The notes under the pieces: model-generated
Databases searched by the model: none
Told to the model about the DNA's origin: nothing
Seen by the model: only the letters and a program-made list of their open reading frames with translations
Program-made: the position numbers and the translations under genes
Shown: piece by piece, positions 17,094-24,877 of the stretch
Position numbering within the stretch: position 1 is the first letter of the stretch
Layout of the letters: every line of letters begins with the position of its first letter
Source of the DNA: Mycobacterium saskatchewanense
GTDB lineage: Bacteria; Actinomycetota; Actinomycetes; Mycobacteriales; Mycobacteriaceae
Assembly: GCF_010729105.1 (NCBI RefSeq)
Contig: NZ_AP022573.1
Coordinates: 3,782,001-3,846,000 of the forward strand
Direction of reading: 5' to 3'
Length of the DNA: 64,000 bases

Positions 17094-17326
17094 TGGTGAT
17101 CCGCCCTGCCGACCTGGTAGCCGACCGGGAACGATTTCTCGATGACCTGCAACTGATGGTCCACCCGGGTCTCGAGTTCTAGGACCACGCAACCGTCGCC
17201 GACGGTCTTCGTCTCGAGAACGATGTAGCGCTGGCCGCCGCCGTTCACATCGGTGATCGGATCACCCGAATGCAGGTTTTCGACGGGCACCAATTCTGAG
17301 CTTCCGTGTGACTCCACCCGAGCCAC
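17084..17326 (-). CDS. Hypothetical 80-residue protein
   Basis: I do not recognise a characterised family. The small soluble protein has a repeated beta pattern: ELVPVENLHSGDPITDV, then GQRYIVLETKTV and GCVVLELETRVDHQLQV. The LxSGD turn recalls beta-rich Hint or SH3-like folds, but this is only a resemblance. The GTG start at 17326 gives the longest frame. The last codons and the stop lie inside the 17-bp tandem array, so array changes would leave the protein end HHVL unchanged. Its position between ctpI and the rhomboid gene corresponds to Rv0108c in M. tuberculosis, but whether they are related is untested. Confidence 0.6.
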   Translation of the reverse strand: MARVESHGSSELVPVENLHSGDPITDVNGGGQRYIVLETKTVGDGCVVLELETRVDHQLQVIEKSFPVGYQVGRADHHVL

Positions 17327-17337
17327 AGTAGGTCAAT

Positions 17338-17718
17338 TCACCGGGGCGCGGAATACGTTCCGGGCGTAGCGGCCTGCTTGAAAAACACGCTGATTCGACA
17401 GATCAACCCGGCGTCGTTCCGCTCGAACAGGATGCATTCCGGCCACTGGGCGGGCGCGCCGTCGATCTCGAAAGCCTCGGTCAGCTCGACGAACGACAGG
17501 CGGTCGTTCACGTGCGAGACGCGCTGCAGCCGCAGCCGGTGGCCGTCGAGGTTGGTCAGCACCTTGCGCAGATAAGCGACGTAATGCGCCTTGCCCTCGA
17601 CGACGTCACAGAAGGGCCCCTCCCGCGTCAGGCCGTCGTCGGCGATCGTCGCCGCCAGGCCGTCCCAGTCGTGGGCGGCCAGGCATTCGAGGTAGCGCTC
17701 GACCACGCCGGTCACCAC
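17338..17718 (-). CDS. SnoaL-like (NTF2-fold) protein
   Basis: A 126-residue NTF2/SnoaL-type protein. An opening helix with VERYLECLAAHDWDGLAATIADDG is followed by sheets carrying VSHVNDRLSFVELTEAFEIDG and a final FKQAATPGTYS. Such domains are small ligand pockets used for ketosteroid isomerase-like chemistry, polyketide cyclisation or binding. The start is uncertain: GTG codons at 17718 and 17724 are both possible and neither has a good ribosome site; reading further upstream would run into the divergent rhomboid promoter. It is adjacent to, but probably not cotranscribed with, the 80-residue gene (11 bp gap, same strand, so cotranscription cannot be excluded). Confidence 0.7.
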   Translation of the reverse strand: MVTGVVERYLECLAAHDWDGLAATIADDGLTREGPFCDVVEGKAHYVAYLRKVLTNLDGHRLRLQRVSHVNDRLSFVELTEAFEIDGAPAQWPECILFERNDAGLICRISVFFKQAATPGTYSAPR

Positions 17719-17768
17719 AAACACGCTAAGGCAACGCCGTGGACGGGGGAACACGCAAGAATGAGCCG

Positions 17769-18635
17769 ATGAGCCAAGCCAGCGCACCGCAGTCGCCGGC
17801 CGAGGCGCCGACCTGCTACCGGCATCCGGGGCGCCAGACCTACGTCCGCTGTAACCGGTGCGGACGGTACATCTGCGCGGATTGCATGCGCGACGCCGCC
17901 GTGGGCTACCAGTGTGTGGAGTGCGTCGCGGCCGGGGGCCGGACCGTCCGCCAGCCGCGGACGCATTTCGGCGGGCGGCAGTGGTCGGCCGCGCCGGTGC
18001 TCACCTACGCGCTGATCGCGATCAACGTGCTGGCGTTCGTCGTCCAGATGGCCTCGGGCAACCTGGAAAGAGACCTCACCTTGTGGCCGCCCGGCGTCGC
18101 CGACGGCCAGTACTACCGGCTGGTGACCTCCGCGTTCCTGCATTACGGGGCGACGCATCTGCTGTTCAACATGTGGGCGCTGTACGTGGTGGGGCCGCCG
18201 CTCGAGATGTGGCTCGGGCGGCTGCGATTCGGCGCGCTCTACGCGTTGAGCGGGCTGGGCGGTTCGGTGCTGGTCTACCTGCTGTCGCCGCTCGACACGG
18301 CGACGGCGGGCGCCTCGGGCGCGATCTTCGGCCTCTTCGGTGCCACCTTCGTGGTGGGGAAGCGGCTCACCCTCGACGTCCGCTGGGTGGTGGCGGTCAT
18401 CGTGATCAACCTGGTCTTCACGTTCGTCGCCCCGGCGATCAGCTCTCAGCAGATCAGCTGGCAGGGGCACGTGGGCGGCCTGGTGACGGGCAGCCTGGTC
18501 GGCGCGGCCTACGTCTACCCGCCGAGGGAGCGCCGGAGCGCGGTGCAGGCGGTGGCGACGATCGCCGCCCTGGCGCTGTTCGCCGTGCTGATCTGGTGGC
18601 GCACGGCCCAGCTGGCCGCGGAGTTCTCCCTGTGA
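17769..18635 (+). CDS. Rhomboid-family intramembrane serine protease (Rv0110-like)
   Basis: A 288-residue membrane protease. An N-terminal cytoplasmic zinc-ribbon-like domain has paired cysteines (CYRHPGRQTYVRCNRC, then CADCMRD and CVEC). Six or so membrane helices follow, with the rhomboid signatures LFNMWALYVVG, the nucleophile Ser183 in GASGAIFG, and His234 in WQGHVGG. It would cleave membrane-embedded substrates. The ATG at 17769 gives the intact zinc domain. The SRPBCC gene starts within the stop codon (GTGA overlap), so they are coupled. This is the positional and family counterpart of Rv0110, one of two rhomboids in M. tuberculosis. Confidence 0.9.
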   Translation: MSQASAPQSPAEAPTCYRHPGRQTYVRCNRCGRYICADCMRDAAVGYQCVECVAAGGRTVRQPRTHFGGRQWSAAPVLTYALIAINVLAFVVQMASGNLERDLTLWPPGVADGQYYRLVTSAFLHYGATHLLFNMWALYVVGPPLEMWLGRLRFGALYALSGLGGSVLVYLLSPLDTATAGASGAIFGLFGATFVVGKRLTLDVRWVVAVIVINLVFTFVAPAISSQQISWQGHVGGLVTGSLVGAAYVYPPRERRSAVQAVATIAALALFAVLIWWRTAQLAAEFSL

Positions 18636-19093
18636 GCTGGTGGGTCGCCCGGGCCGAGCTCGTGGTGAGTGAGGAGGTGCCCGCCCCGCCCGACCGGGTG
18701 CGCGAATTCTATGTGGACCTGGACAACCTCGGGTTGGTCCACCCGCTGATCGTCTCCGTCGAGGCGCTGTCCCGCGACGACACCGCGGACGGCTACTCCC
18801 AGAGCTACCGAGTGACGGACCGGATTCCATTGGGGCCGTTGACCATGCGGATGACCTACCACGCCCGGTTGCACGTGCCCGATCGCGGTGACGTGCGCAC
18901 CGAGGCCGACCAGTCCCCGGGCGTGCGCCTGCGCGGAACGGTCAGTTTCGATCCGGTCGCCGGCGGGACCCGCGTCACCGAGCGCATCCGGATCTCGGCG
19001 CCGCGGCCCCTGCTCGCGGTGACGGCACGCGAAGCGGTCAAGGCACACGCCGCGATGCTGGCGGGCATCCGGCGCCACTTCGAGGACGGCTGA
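18632..19093 (+). CDS. SRPBCC (START-like) protein
   Basis: A 153-residue protein of the polyketide cyclase/SRPBCC fold: an opening strand AELVVSEEVPAPPDRVREF with a short helix, DLDNLGLVHPLIVSVEAL, central strands, a VAGGTRVTERI strand, and a long C-terminal helix (AREAVKAHAAMLAGIRRHF) that closes the pocket. It probably binds a hydrophobic ligand; no catalytic residue can be named. The GTG start at 18632 overlaps the rhomboid stop by 4 bp, so the two are translationally coupled. It is convergent with the SDR at 19104. Confidence 0.75.
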   Translation: MSWWVARAELVVSEEVPAPPDRVREFYVDLDNLGLVHPLIVSVEALSRDDTADGYSQSYRVTDRIPLGPLTMRMTYHARLHVPDRGDVRTEADQSPGVRLRGTVSFDPVAGGTRVTERIRISAPRPLLAVTAREAVKAHAAMLAGIRRHFEDG

Positions 19094-19103
19094 GCCGATT
19101 CGG

Positions 19104-19877
19104 TCAGCCGGGCTTCCACTCCGACGAAAGGGCCCGCTCCGAGAGGTACTTGGTCGCGCTCCAGCCCCCGTCGACGACGATCGTCTGGCCGTTGATGAAC
19201 GCCCCGCCCGGCGAGCACAGGAACGCGACGGTGCTCGCGACGTCCTCGACCGTGCCCAGCCGCTGGTGCGGGGTCATCTCGGTGTTGGTCCTGCGGAACC
19301 GCTCGTCCTCCAGTCGGTGTGCGGTCATCGGCGTCTGAATCACCCCGGGGGCCACCGCATTGCAGCGAATCCCCTGCGACCCGTACTGGCAGGCGATGTG
19401 GGTCGTGAGCGCCGTGAGGCCGCCCTTGGCCGCCGAATACGCGCCACCGCGCATGCCGCCGACGACAGCGAATGTGGAGGTGACGTTGATGATCGCCGAA
19501 CCCGGCCGCAGGTGCGGCAGCGTCTCGCGGATCAGTCGGAACGGCGCCCGCAGCATCAGGCCCAGGAAATGGTCCAGGGATTCGTCGTCGGTCTCGTGGA
19601 CCGGCTTGGGGCTGCCGACCCCGGCGATGTTGACCAGGAAGTCGACGTGGTCCCAGCGGGTGACCGCGAGGTCCACGATGCGCCGGGGCGCGTCGTCGTC
19701 GGTGAGGTCGACCGCGAGCGTGGCCGCCCGGTCGGAATCCCCGATGCGGCGGGCCAATTCGGCGAGCTTTGCCTCGTCGCGTCCCGTCGCCAGCACCGCC
19801 ATCCCCATCCCGGCGAGCTTCGCCACGCAGCCGGAACCGATCCCGCCGCTTGCCCCGGTTACGATCGCTACCTGCAT
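19104..19877 (-). CDS. Short-chain dehydrogenase, last gene of leftward catabolic operon
   Basis: A 257-residue classical SDR: TGASGGIG near residues 7-14, NIAGVG as NNAG equivalent, Ser in INVTST, YSAAK as catalytic pair, and the C-terminal FINGQTIVVDGGWS of the FabG-like group. It probably oxidises a secondary alcohol or reduces a keto intermediate with NAD(P). The ATG at 19877 is one base after the acyl-CoA ligase stop, so it is the distal gene of the four-gene operon that starts at the beta-propeller gene. The final residues (YLSERALSSEWKPG) extend past the usual SDR end. Confidence 0.82.
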   Translation of the reverse strand: MQVAIVTGASGGIGSGCVAKLAGMGMAVLATGRDEAKLAELARRIGDSDRAATLAVDLTDDDAPRRIVDLAVTRWDHVDFLVNIAGVGSPKPVHETDDESLDHFLGLMLRAPFRLIRETLPHLRPGSAIINVTSTFAVVGGMRGGAYSAAKGGLTALTTHIACQYGSQGIRCNAVAPGVIQTPMTAHRLEDERFRRTNTEMTPHQRLGTVEDVASTVAFLCSPGGAFINGQTIVVDGGWSATKYLSERALSSEWKPG

Positions 19878-19878
19878 C

Positions 19879-21468
19879 TCACCGGTCCGCCTCCATCAGC
19901 GCCGCCTTGATCTGGTGCTTCAAGATCTTCCCCGCGTCATTCTTGGGCAGCACGTCCCAAATGACCACCTGCTCCGGCGCTTTGAACCGGGCAACGCCGG
20001 AATCGGCCAGGAAGCTGCGCAGGCTCGCGACGTCCGGTCCGGGCAGCGCCCTCGGCACCACCACGGCGCAGGCGCGCTCGCCCGTGCGGTCGTCGGGCAC
20101 CCCGACGACCGCGACCTCGGCGATGTCCGGGTGACTGCCGAGCACGTCCTCGACCTCCTTGGGGGAGATGTTCTCACCGTTGCGGATGATGATGTCCTTG
20201 GCGCGGCCGGTGACCACGAGGTAGTCGTCGTCGACCCAGCGCGCCAAGTCCCCGGTGCGGAAGTAGCCTTGCGCGTCGAAAGATTCGCTCTCGTCGGCTG
20301 TGCGCTGGTAGCCGACGAGCATCTGCGGCCCCCGGGCGCGGACCTCGCCGGCCACGAGCTTGACGTCGGCCAGCCCGACACGCCCGTCGGTGTCGGCGGC
20401 GTGGTCGGGGCGCCCCGGCGACCCGACCGTGGTGACGGGGACTTCGGTGGAGCCGTACACGCGGGTGACGACCGCCGACTCGAAATAGGCTGCGGCCCTG
20501 CGGATCAGCGACGGGGCCACCGACGCACCGCCGCAGACGAAGAACTTCAGGTCGGGCAGCCGCGTCCCGGCGCGTTGGGCGGCGGCCAGCAGCTGTTCGA
20601 GGAAGGGGGTCGCGCCGGCCATGTGCGTGCACCGCTGCGCCCGCATGAGTTGTACCGCCTCGTCGCCGTTCCACCGGTCCATCAGCACGGCGGTGGTGCC
20701 CAGCAGCAGCGGGCACTCGAACGCGTAGATGGAGCCGCCGATGTGCGCGATCGGCGACGCGACCAGGAACGCGTCGCCCGGCTCGACGAGCCAGTGGTCC
20801 CGGATCTGACGGATCAACGCGTGAATCGAATTATGGCTGTGCAGAACGCCTTTCGGGCGTCCCGTCGTTCCCGAGGTGTAGAGGACCATGCGCACGGCGT
20901 CAGGATCGAGGGCGGGCAGCGGCGCGGGAGTCGCCCGTTCCGAGAGCAGAGACGCCAACGCGGTGTGGCCTTCGGCGGCGTCGCCGCGCACCACCACGAC
21001 CTCGGGCGGGGAATCCAGTTGCGCGGTGACCCGTTGCAGCATCGCGCCGTAGTCGTGGTTGCCGAAATGCGCTGGCACGAAGACGATGCGGGCGTCGGCG
21101 TCGGCGAGAATGAAGCGGAGCTCGCGGTCGCGCATCGACGGGAGGATTGGGTTGGCGACCATTCCGGCCAGCGTCGCGCCCAGGTAGATCACCGCGGCCT
21201 CGTGCCAGTTGGGCAGCATGAACGACACCACGCCGCCGGGCGGAAACCGGGCCTGCAGCGCGTGGGCCAGCGTCGTCGCCTGCTGCCACAGGGCTCGGCA
21301 GTCCACCCGCCGGTCGCCGTCCACCAGGGCCACGCGGTCGGGGGTGGACTGTGCGGCCTCGCGCAGCGAGTCGGCCAGCGTGCCGCGCACCCACCATCCG
21401 CGCGCGTAGGCCTCGGCGGCCCGTCGGTCGTCCCAGCGAACCTCCCGCCCGCCGATCAGCCTGCGCAT
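19879..21468 (-). CDS. Acyl-CoA ligase in leftward catabolic operon
   Basis: A full-length 529-residue ANL ligase. VLYTSGTTGRPKGV lies near residue 195, YGSTEVP forms A5, YFRTGDLARWVDDD forms A7, IIIRNGENISP is the hinge, and the lysine in LPKNDAGKILK is the last core motif. It resembles cyclohexanecarboxylate- and benzoate-type CoA ligases more than long-chain FadD enzymes, but this is an impression. It should attach CoA to an acid formed in the pathway, for example after lactone hydrolysis. It lies 9 bp after the GntR gene and 1 bp before the SDR gene, all on the minus strand. Confidence 0.85.
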   Translation of the reverse strand: MRRLIGGREVRWDDRRAAEAYARGWWVRGTLADSLREAAQSTPDRVALVDGDRRVDCRALWQQATTLAHALQARFPPGGVVSFMLPNWHEAAVIYLGATLAGMVANPILPSMRDRELRFILADADARIVFVPAHFGNHDYGAMLQRVTAQLDSPPEVVVVRGDAAEGHTALASLLSERATPAPLPALDPDAVRMVLYTSGTTGRPKGVLHSHNSIHALIRQIRDHWLVEPGDAFLVASPIAHIGGSIYAFECPLLLGTTAVLMDRWNGDEAVQLMRAQRCTHMAGATPFLEQLLAAAQRAGTRLPDLKFFVCGGASVAPSLIRRAAAYFESAVVTRVYGSTEVPVTTVGSPGRPDHAADTDGRVGLADVKLVAGEVRARGPQMLVGYQRTADESESFDAQGYFRTGDLARWVDDDYLVVTGRAKDIIIRNGENISPKEVEDVLGSHPDIAEVAVVGVPDDRTGERACAVVVPRALPGPDVASLRSFLADSGVARFKAPEQVVIWDVLPKNDAGKILKHQIKAALMEADR

Positions 21469-21477
21469 TGCGGCAGC

Positions 21478-22248
21478 TTAGCCACGAACCCGCCGCATCG
21501 TCATCGAGTGACGGAAGCGGGACGCGGGGTGGGTGTTGATGGTGACCTGGGCGACCTGCCCGTCCGACGTCGTGTAGGTGCGTTGCACTTCCAATCCCGG
21601 GGACTCGGGCAAGACGCCCAGGCCGTCCGCCAGCGGCAGGGGGATCGGCACCGCGGCGATCTGCTGACGGACTTCAACGATGCTCACGCCGAAGAGGTCC
21701 TCGATCAACGGGAAGATGGGTCCCTCGTGGCGCTGCAACAGCCTGCCGACCCCGGCGAACGCGCGGTTGATGAAGTACTCGGTCCGGCACAGGGCGGCCT
21801 CGGGGGGCTGGCTGCCCGGTGCGCGCCGGGAACCGCGGACGGTCAGCCACTGCTCGCGGGGCGTCAGTCCCGTGCGGCCGGCCAGCTCCTCGTCGATCGA
21901 GACCATGGTGACGGATTCGATCGCCAGCCGGGTATCGGTGGCGAACTCCAGCAGGTCGTTGATCGACATGACGTGCTGGACATAGGAATCCGCGGCGGGC
22001 CGGGGCACGACGAGTGTTCCGGTGCGTGGCCGCGACGACACCAGGTTGTCCTCGCGCAGCCGCCGCAGCGCCTCCCGGATCGTGTAGCGGCTCACCGCGA
22101 ACCGCTCGCACAGCTCGTGCTCGGTCGGCAACTGCGACCCCACCGGATACACGCCGTCCACGATTTCCTTGCGCAGGGCGCGCGCGACCTGAAGGTAGCG
22201 GTGGTCTGCCGGCGGGTGGGTGACCCTGGGTTCGGACATGGTCGTCAC
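21478..22248 (-). CDS. GntR-family regulator (HutC/UTRA type)
   Basis: A 256-residue regulator. The N-terminal winged helix is complete (YLQVARALRKEIVDGVYPVG, then ELCERFAVSRYTIREALRRL and SSRPRTGTLV). The C-terminal domain is UTRA-like, with WLTVRGSRR, CRTEYFINRAFAG and a closing EVQRTYTTSDGQVAQVTINTHPASRF. HutC-type members are repressors that release DNA on binding a pathway metabolite. I chose the GTG at 22248 because it overlaps the upstream stop (GTGA) and sits close behind GGGAA; an ATG at 22239 is an alternative. The GTC-YR-GAC palindromes in the divergent promoter at 23.87-23.98 kb resemble sites of this subfamily, so it probably controls both operons. Confidence 0.85.
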   Translation of the reverse strand: MTTMSEPRVTHPPADHRYLQVARALRKEIVDGVYPVGSQLPTEHELCERFAVSRYTIREALRRLREDNLVSSRPRTGTLVVPRPAADSYVQHVMSINDLLEFATDTRLAIESVTMVSIDEELAGRTGLTPREQWLTVRGSRRAPGSQPPEAALCRTEYFINRAFAGVGRLLQRHEGPIFPLIEDLFGVSIVEVRQQIAAVPIPLPLADGLGVLPESPGLEVQRTYTTSDGQVAQVTINTHPASRFRHSMTMRRVRG

Positions 22249-23807
22249 GTTTCCCGGCGCAGTGCCAGCACGCTGCCGTCGGCGTCGGCCGAGACGTAGA
22301 GCGTGCCATCGGGCCCGGCGGCGATGCCGGCGAACGGTCCCTGCGGGCCGGAGAACGGCGCCATGCCGAGCAGGGGCTTGGGGGTCACGCCGGGCGGCGC
22401 GCCCACGGGGAGGTCCGAGGCGATGGTGCGCCGGCACCCGGTGCTCAGATCGAGGGCGATGACTTCCCGGGCGCCGGCGTCGACGACGTACAACTCCCCG
22501 CCGAGTGTGGCGATACCCTGCGGCCGGTGCAAGCCGTCCAGAACGGTGCCGGTGCCGTCCAACTTGACCACTCGGCCACCGCCGGCCTCGACGACCAGGC
22601 ATGCCCCGTCGGGGGCGATCGCCACGCCGACGGGATCGTGCAGTCCGGACGCGAGGACCGCGGTATGGCCCGACCGGATGGACAACACCCGTCCCGCACC
22701 CAGTTCGGTGGCCACGACCCCGCCGCCCGGTGTGACCGCCACCCCATAGAGCTGGTCGAAACCGTCTGCCAGGACCTCGCTTTCGCCGGTTCCGGGCCGG
22801 TACCGGGCGACCTGGCCGTTGGAGGTGGTGACCACGAACTCGCCGGGACCCAGGCTCGCCACCCCGCGCAGGAAGCCGGGATATCCCGGACTGAACAGCA
22901 TGCCGGCCGTGCGCAGTTCGCGACCGGGTTCCATGACGTAGAAGTAGGTCCCGTCCGCGACGTACAGCCGGCCGTCCGCCCCCACCGCGAGGTCCAGCGG
23001 CCAGTTCAAGCCCCCCGGCAGGGCGGTCCGCACCTCGCCCCCGCACAGCACTTCGGTGATCTCGCCGGTGAAATTGGAGACGAACAGCCGGTCGCCCACG
23101 AAGGTCAGGTTGTCCAGCCCGGGGCTCAGGGTGGCCAACACGGTGCGCTCGCCGCTGCGCGGGTCGATGCGCAGCACCTGCCCGCTGTGCACCTGGGTCG
23201 ACACGATGCAACCGGCCGAATCGAACTTCACCGCGTCGGGGACGCCGAGGTCCCCCGCGACCCGCTCGGGCTCGCCGCCATCGAGATCGACGCGCCAGAT
23301 CTCGTTGGCGCCCATCAACGGGAAGTACAGCAGTCCGTCGGGGCCCACCTCCATGGCGTTCGGTGACGGCGCGTGTTCCAGCAGCACCCGCGGCTCGCCG
23401 CCGCCCGGGTCGAGTTCGAGCAGCCGCCCGCCGTCGCGGCACTCCCCGATGAACAGCCGGCCCCGGTGAAAGGTGATGCCGTTGGCCGACGGGACGTCGT
23501 CGCGCAGCACCCGGGTGCGGCCGGTGACGTCGCGCACGCTCACGCGGCCGTCCATGACCTCGGTGGCGTAGAGATTGCCGTCCGGGTCGAACGCCACGTC
23601 GTCGGGTGCGACGATGTCGCCGCCCTTGCCGCAGATCGTGTCGAGCCGGCCGGTCGCGACATCCAGCGCGCTGATCTGGCTGCCCGTCACCTGGGCGATA
23701 TAGACGCGGCCGTCCGGGCCGGTGCGCAGACCGTTCGCCCCGAACAGCCGGCTCGGTGCGGTGAGCCGCGTCAGGCTCCAACCCTCAGCGGCCGCGGGCG
23801 GCTGCAT
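22245..23807 (-). CDS. SMP-30/gluconolactonase-like beta-propeller protein
   Basis: A 520-residue protein built of repeated propeller blades: GPDGRVYIA, DPDGNLYATEV, GPDGLLYFP, GADGRLYVADG, APDGACLVVEAGG and GPDGTLYVSADADG recur at roughly 45-90 residue intervals. This matches the SMP-30/strictosidine synthase-like group, many of which are calcium-dependent lactonases. It is about 1.7 times the length of a usual SMP-30 protein, so it may hold two propellers or a longer one. No signal peptide is evident. The ATG at 23807 is chosen because longer readings run into the operator at 23872; a GTG at 23846 is possible. Next to a Baeyer-Villiger enzyme, lactone hydrolysis is the natural guess. Confidence 0.7.
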   Translation of the reverse strand: MQPPAAAEGWSLTRLTAPSRLFGANGLRTGPDGRVYIAQVTGSQISALDVATGRLDTICGKGGDIVAPDDVAFDPDGNLYATEVMDGRVSVRDVTGRTRVLRDDVPSANGITFHRGRLFIGECRDGGRLLELDPGGGEPRVLLEHAPSPNAMEVGPDGLLYFPLMGANEIWRVDLDGGEPERVAGDLGVPDAVKFDSAGCIVSTQVHSGQVLRIDPRSGERTVLATLSPGLDNLTFVGDRLFVSNFTGEITEVLCGGEVRTALPGGLNWPLDLAVGADGRLYVADGTYFYVMEPGRELRTAGMLFSPGYPGFLRGVASLGPGEFVVTTSNGQVARYRPGTGESEVLADGFDQLYGVAVTPGGGVVATELGAGRVLSIRSGHTAVLASGLHDPVGVAIAPDGACLVVEAGGGRVVKLDGTGTVLDGLHRPQGIATLGGELYVVDAGAREVIALDLSTGCRRTIASDLPVGAPPGVTPKPLLGMAPFSGPQGPFAGIAAGPDGTLYVSADADGSVLALRRET

Positions 23808-23871
23808 GGCCGGGTAGCGGCTGGAATGCAACGAGGGGGCCGTCACCGCTCGCACGATAGCAACCGCCAAT

Positions 23872-23882
23872 AGTCCAGACAA
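23872..23882. promoter_or_regulatory. Putative GntR operator 1
   Basis: AGTCCAGACAA contains the palindromic core GTCCAGAC (one mismatched centre pair), close to the GTCTAGAC core known for HutC-type regulators such as DasR. It lies 65 bp upstream of the propeller start and 95 bp, centre to centre, from the second site. Confidence 0.5.
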
Positions 23883-23950
23883 TAGACAGAAAGCACGCGG
23901 CGCGGCCCTTGACGGCCGCCGCCACGCGAGAGAATCATGTTCTCTGATGA

Positions 23951-24877
23951 GTGCACGCCATTATCTTGTCCGGACAATTGTCTAGTCAGCGGATCGCCAC
24001 GGACCTGTCCCTCGACGGGCGCGTCGTGGTGGTGTCCGGGGCCGGGGGCGGCGGAATCGGTACGGCCGTCACGCGCGCGGTCGCCCGGGCCGGCGCCACG
24101 GTGGTGGCGGTGAGCCGGGGCCGGGACAACCTCGACCGGCACACCGGCCCCCTGCTGGCCGAGGGCCTGTCGGTGGTGCCCGTGTCCGCCGACGCGTCCA
24201 CCGACGAGGGCGTGCGCGCCACGCTCGACGCGGTGCGCCGCACCGACGGCGCACTGCACGGGTTGGTCAACGTCGCCGGGGGAGCGGACCCGGCGACGTG
24301 GATGCCGTCGACCCGGGTCACGCGCCGCGACTGGCGGGAACTGTTCACGCGCAACCTCGAGACGATGTTCTTCATGAGCCAGGCGGTGGCCGCGGAACTG
24401 AAACGGCATGGCCGCCCCGGCTCCATCGTGTCGATCTCGTCGATCAGCGGGATGAACACCGCTCCGTACCACATCGCGTACGGCACGGCCAAGGCCGCCA
24501 TCGTGGCGGCGACGCGGACCATGGCGCTCGAACTCGCCGATGGCGTCGGCGGGTCCGCCATCCGGGTCAACGCGGTCGCGCCCGGTGTGACCGCGACGCC
24601 GGCGTCGGGCACCTACGTCGACGAGGATCCCGAACGGGACCGCCGCGCCATCGCGATGGGACGGCGGGGACGCCCCGAGGAGGTGGCCGGGGCCATCCTG
24701 TTCCTGCTGTCCGACCTGTCGAGCTACATCACGGGCCAGACGTTGCTGGTGGACGGCGGCCTGGACCTCAGATGGGGCCACCTGGGCGCCGACAACACCT
24801 CCCTGTTCCTCAAGGACGACACGTTCCGCGCGGCCATCACGCGCTGGGAAAGCGAGGACCCGCATGGACATGGCTGA
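23951..24877 (+). CDS. Short-chain dehydrogenase, first gene of rightward catabolic operon
   Basis: A 308-residue SDR with SGAGGGGIG (about 29-37), NVAGGA, Ser in SISSISG, and Tyr177/Lys181 in YGTAK. YITGQTLLVDGGLDL marks the FabG-type end, followed by an extra tail of about 38 residues. It should perform an NAD(P)-dependent alcohol/ketone step. The GTG at 23951 is the furthest start but places the operator palindrome in the coding region; TTG at 23978 is an alternative giving about 299 residues. The 3' end overlaps the Rieske oxygenase gene by 14 bp. Confidence 0.8.
   Translation: MHAIILSGQLSSQRIATDLSLDGRVVVVSGAGGGGIGTAVTRAVARAGATVVAVSRGRDNLDRHTGPLLAEGLSVVPVSADASTDEGVRATLDAVRRTDGALHGLVNVAGGADPATWMPSTRVTRRDWRELFTRNLETMFFMSQAVAAELKRHGRPGSIVSISSISGMNTAPYHIAYGTAKAAIVAATRTMALELADGVGGSAIRVNAVAPGVTATPASGTYVDEDPERDRRAIAMGRRGRPEEVAGAILFLLSDLSSYITGQTLLVDGGLDLRWGHLGADNTSLFLKDDTFRAAITRWESEDPHGHG
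23966..23987. promoter_or_regulatory. Putative GntR operator 2 with adjacent degenerate site
   Basis: TTGTCCGGACAA (23966-23977) is a perfect 12-bp palindrome with core GTCCGGAC. GTCTAGTC follows at 23980-23987, one base from the HutC-type core GTCTAGAC. Both lie at the 5' end of the longest reading of the rightward SDR, so repression could block the promoter or the start of that gene. Confidence 0.5.

Noticed and set aside
19360..22299. A 979-residue plus-strand frame opposite the SDR, ligase and GntR genes.
   Set aside because: It shows no domain, no ribosome site, and is the antisense of three well-supported genes.
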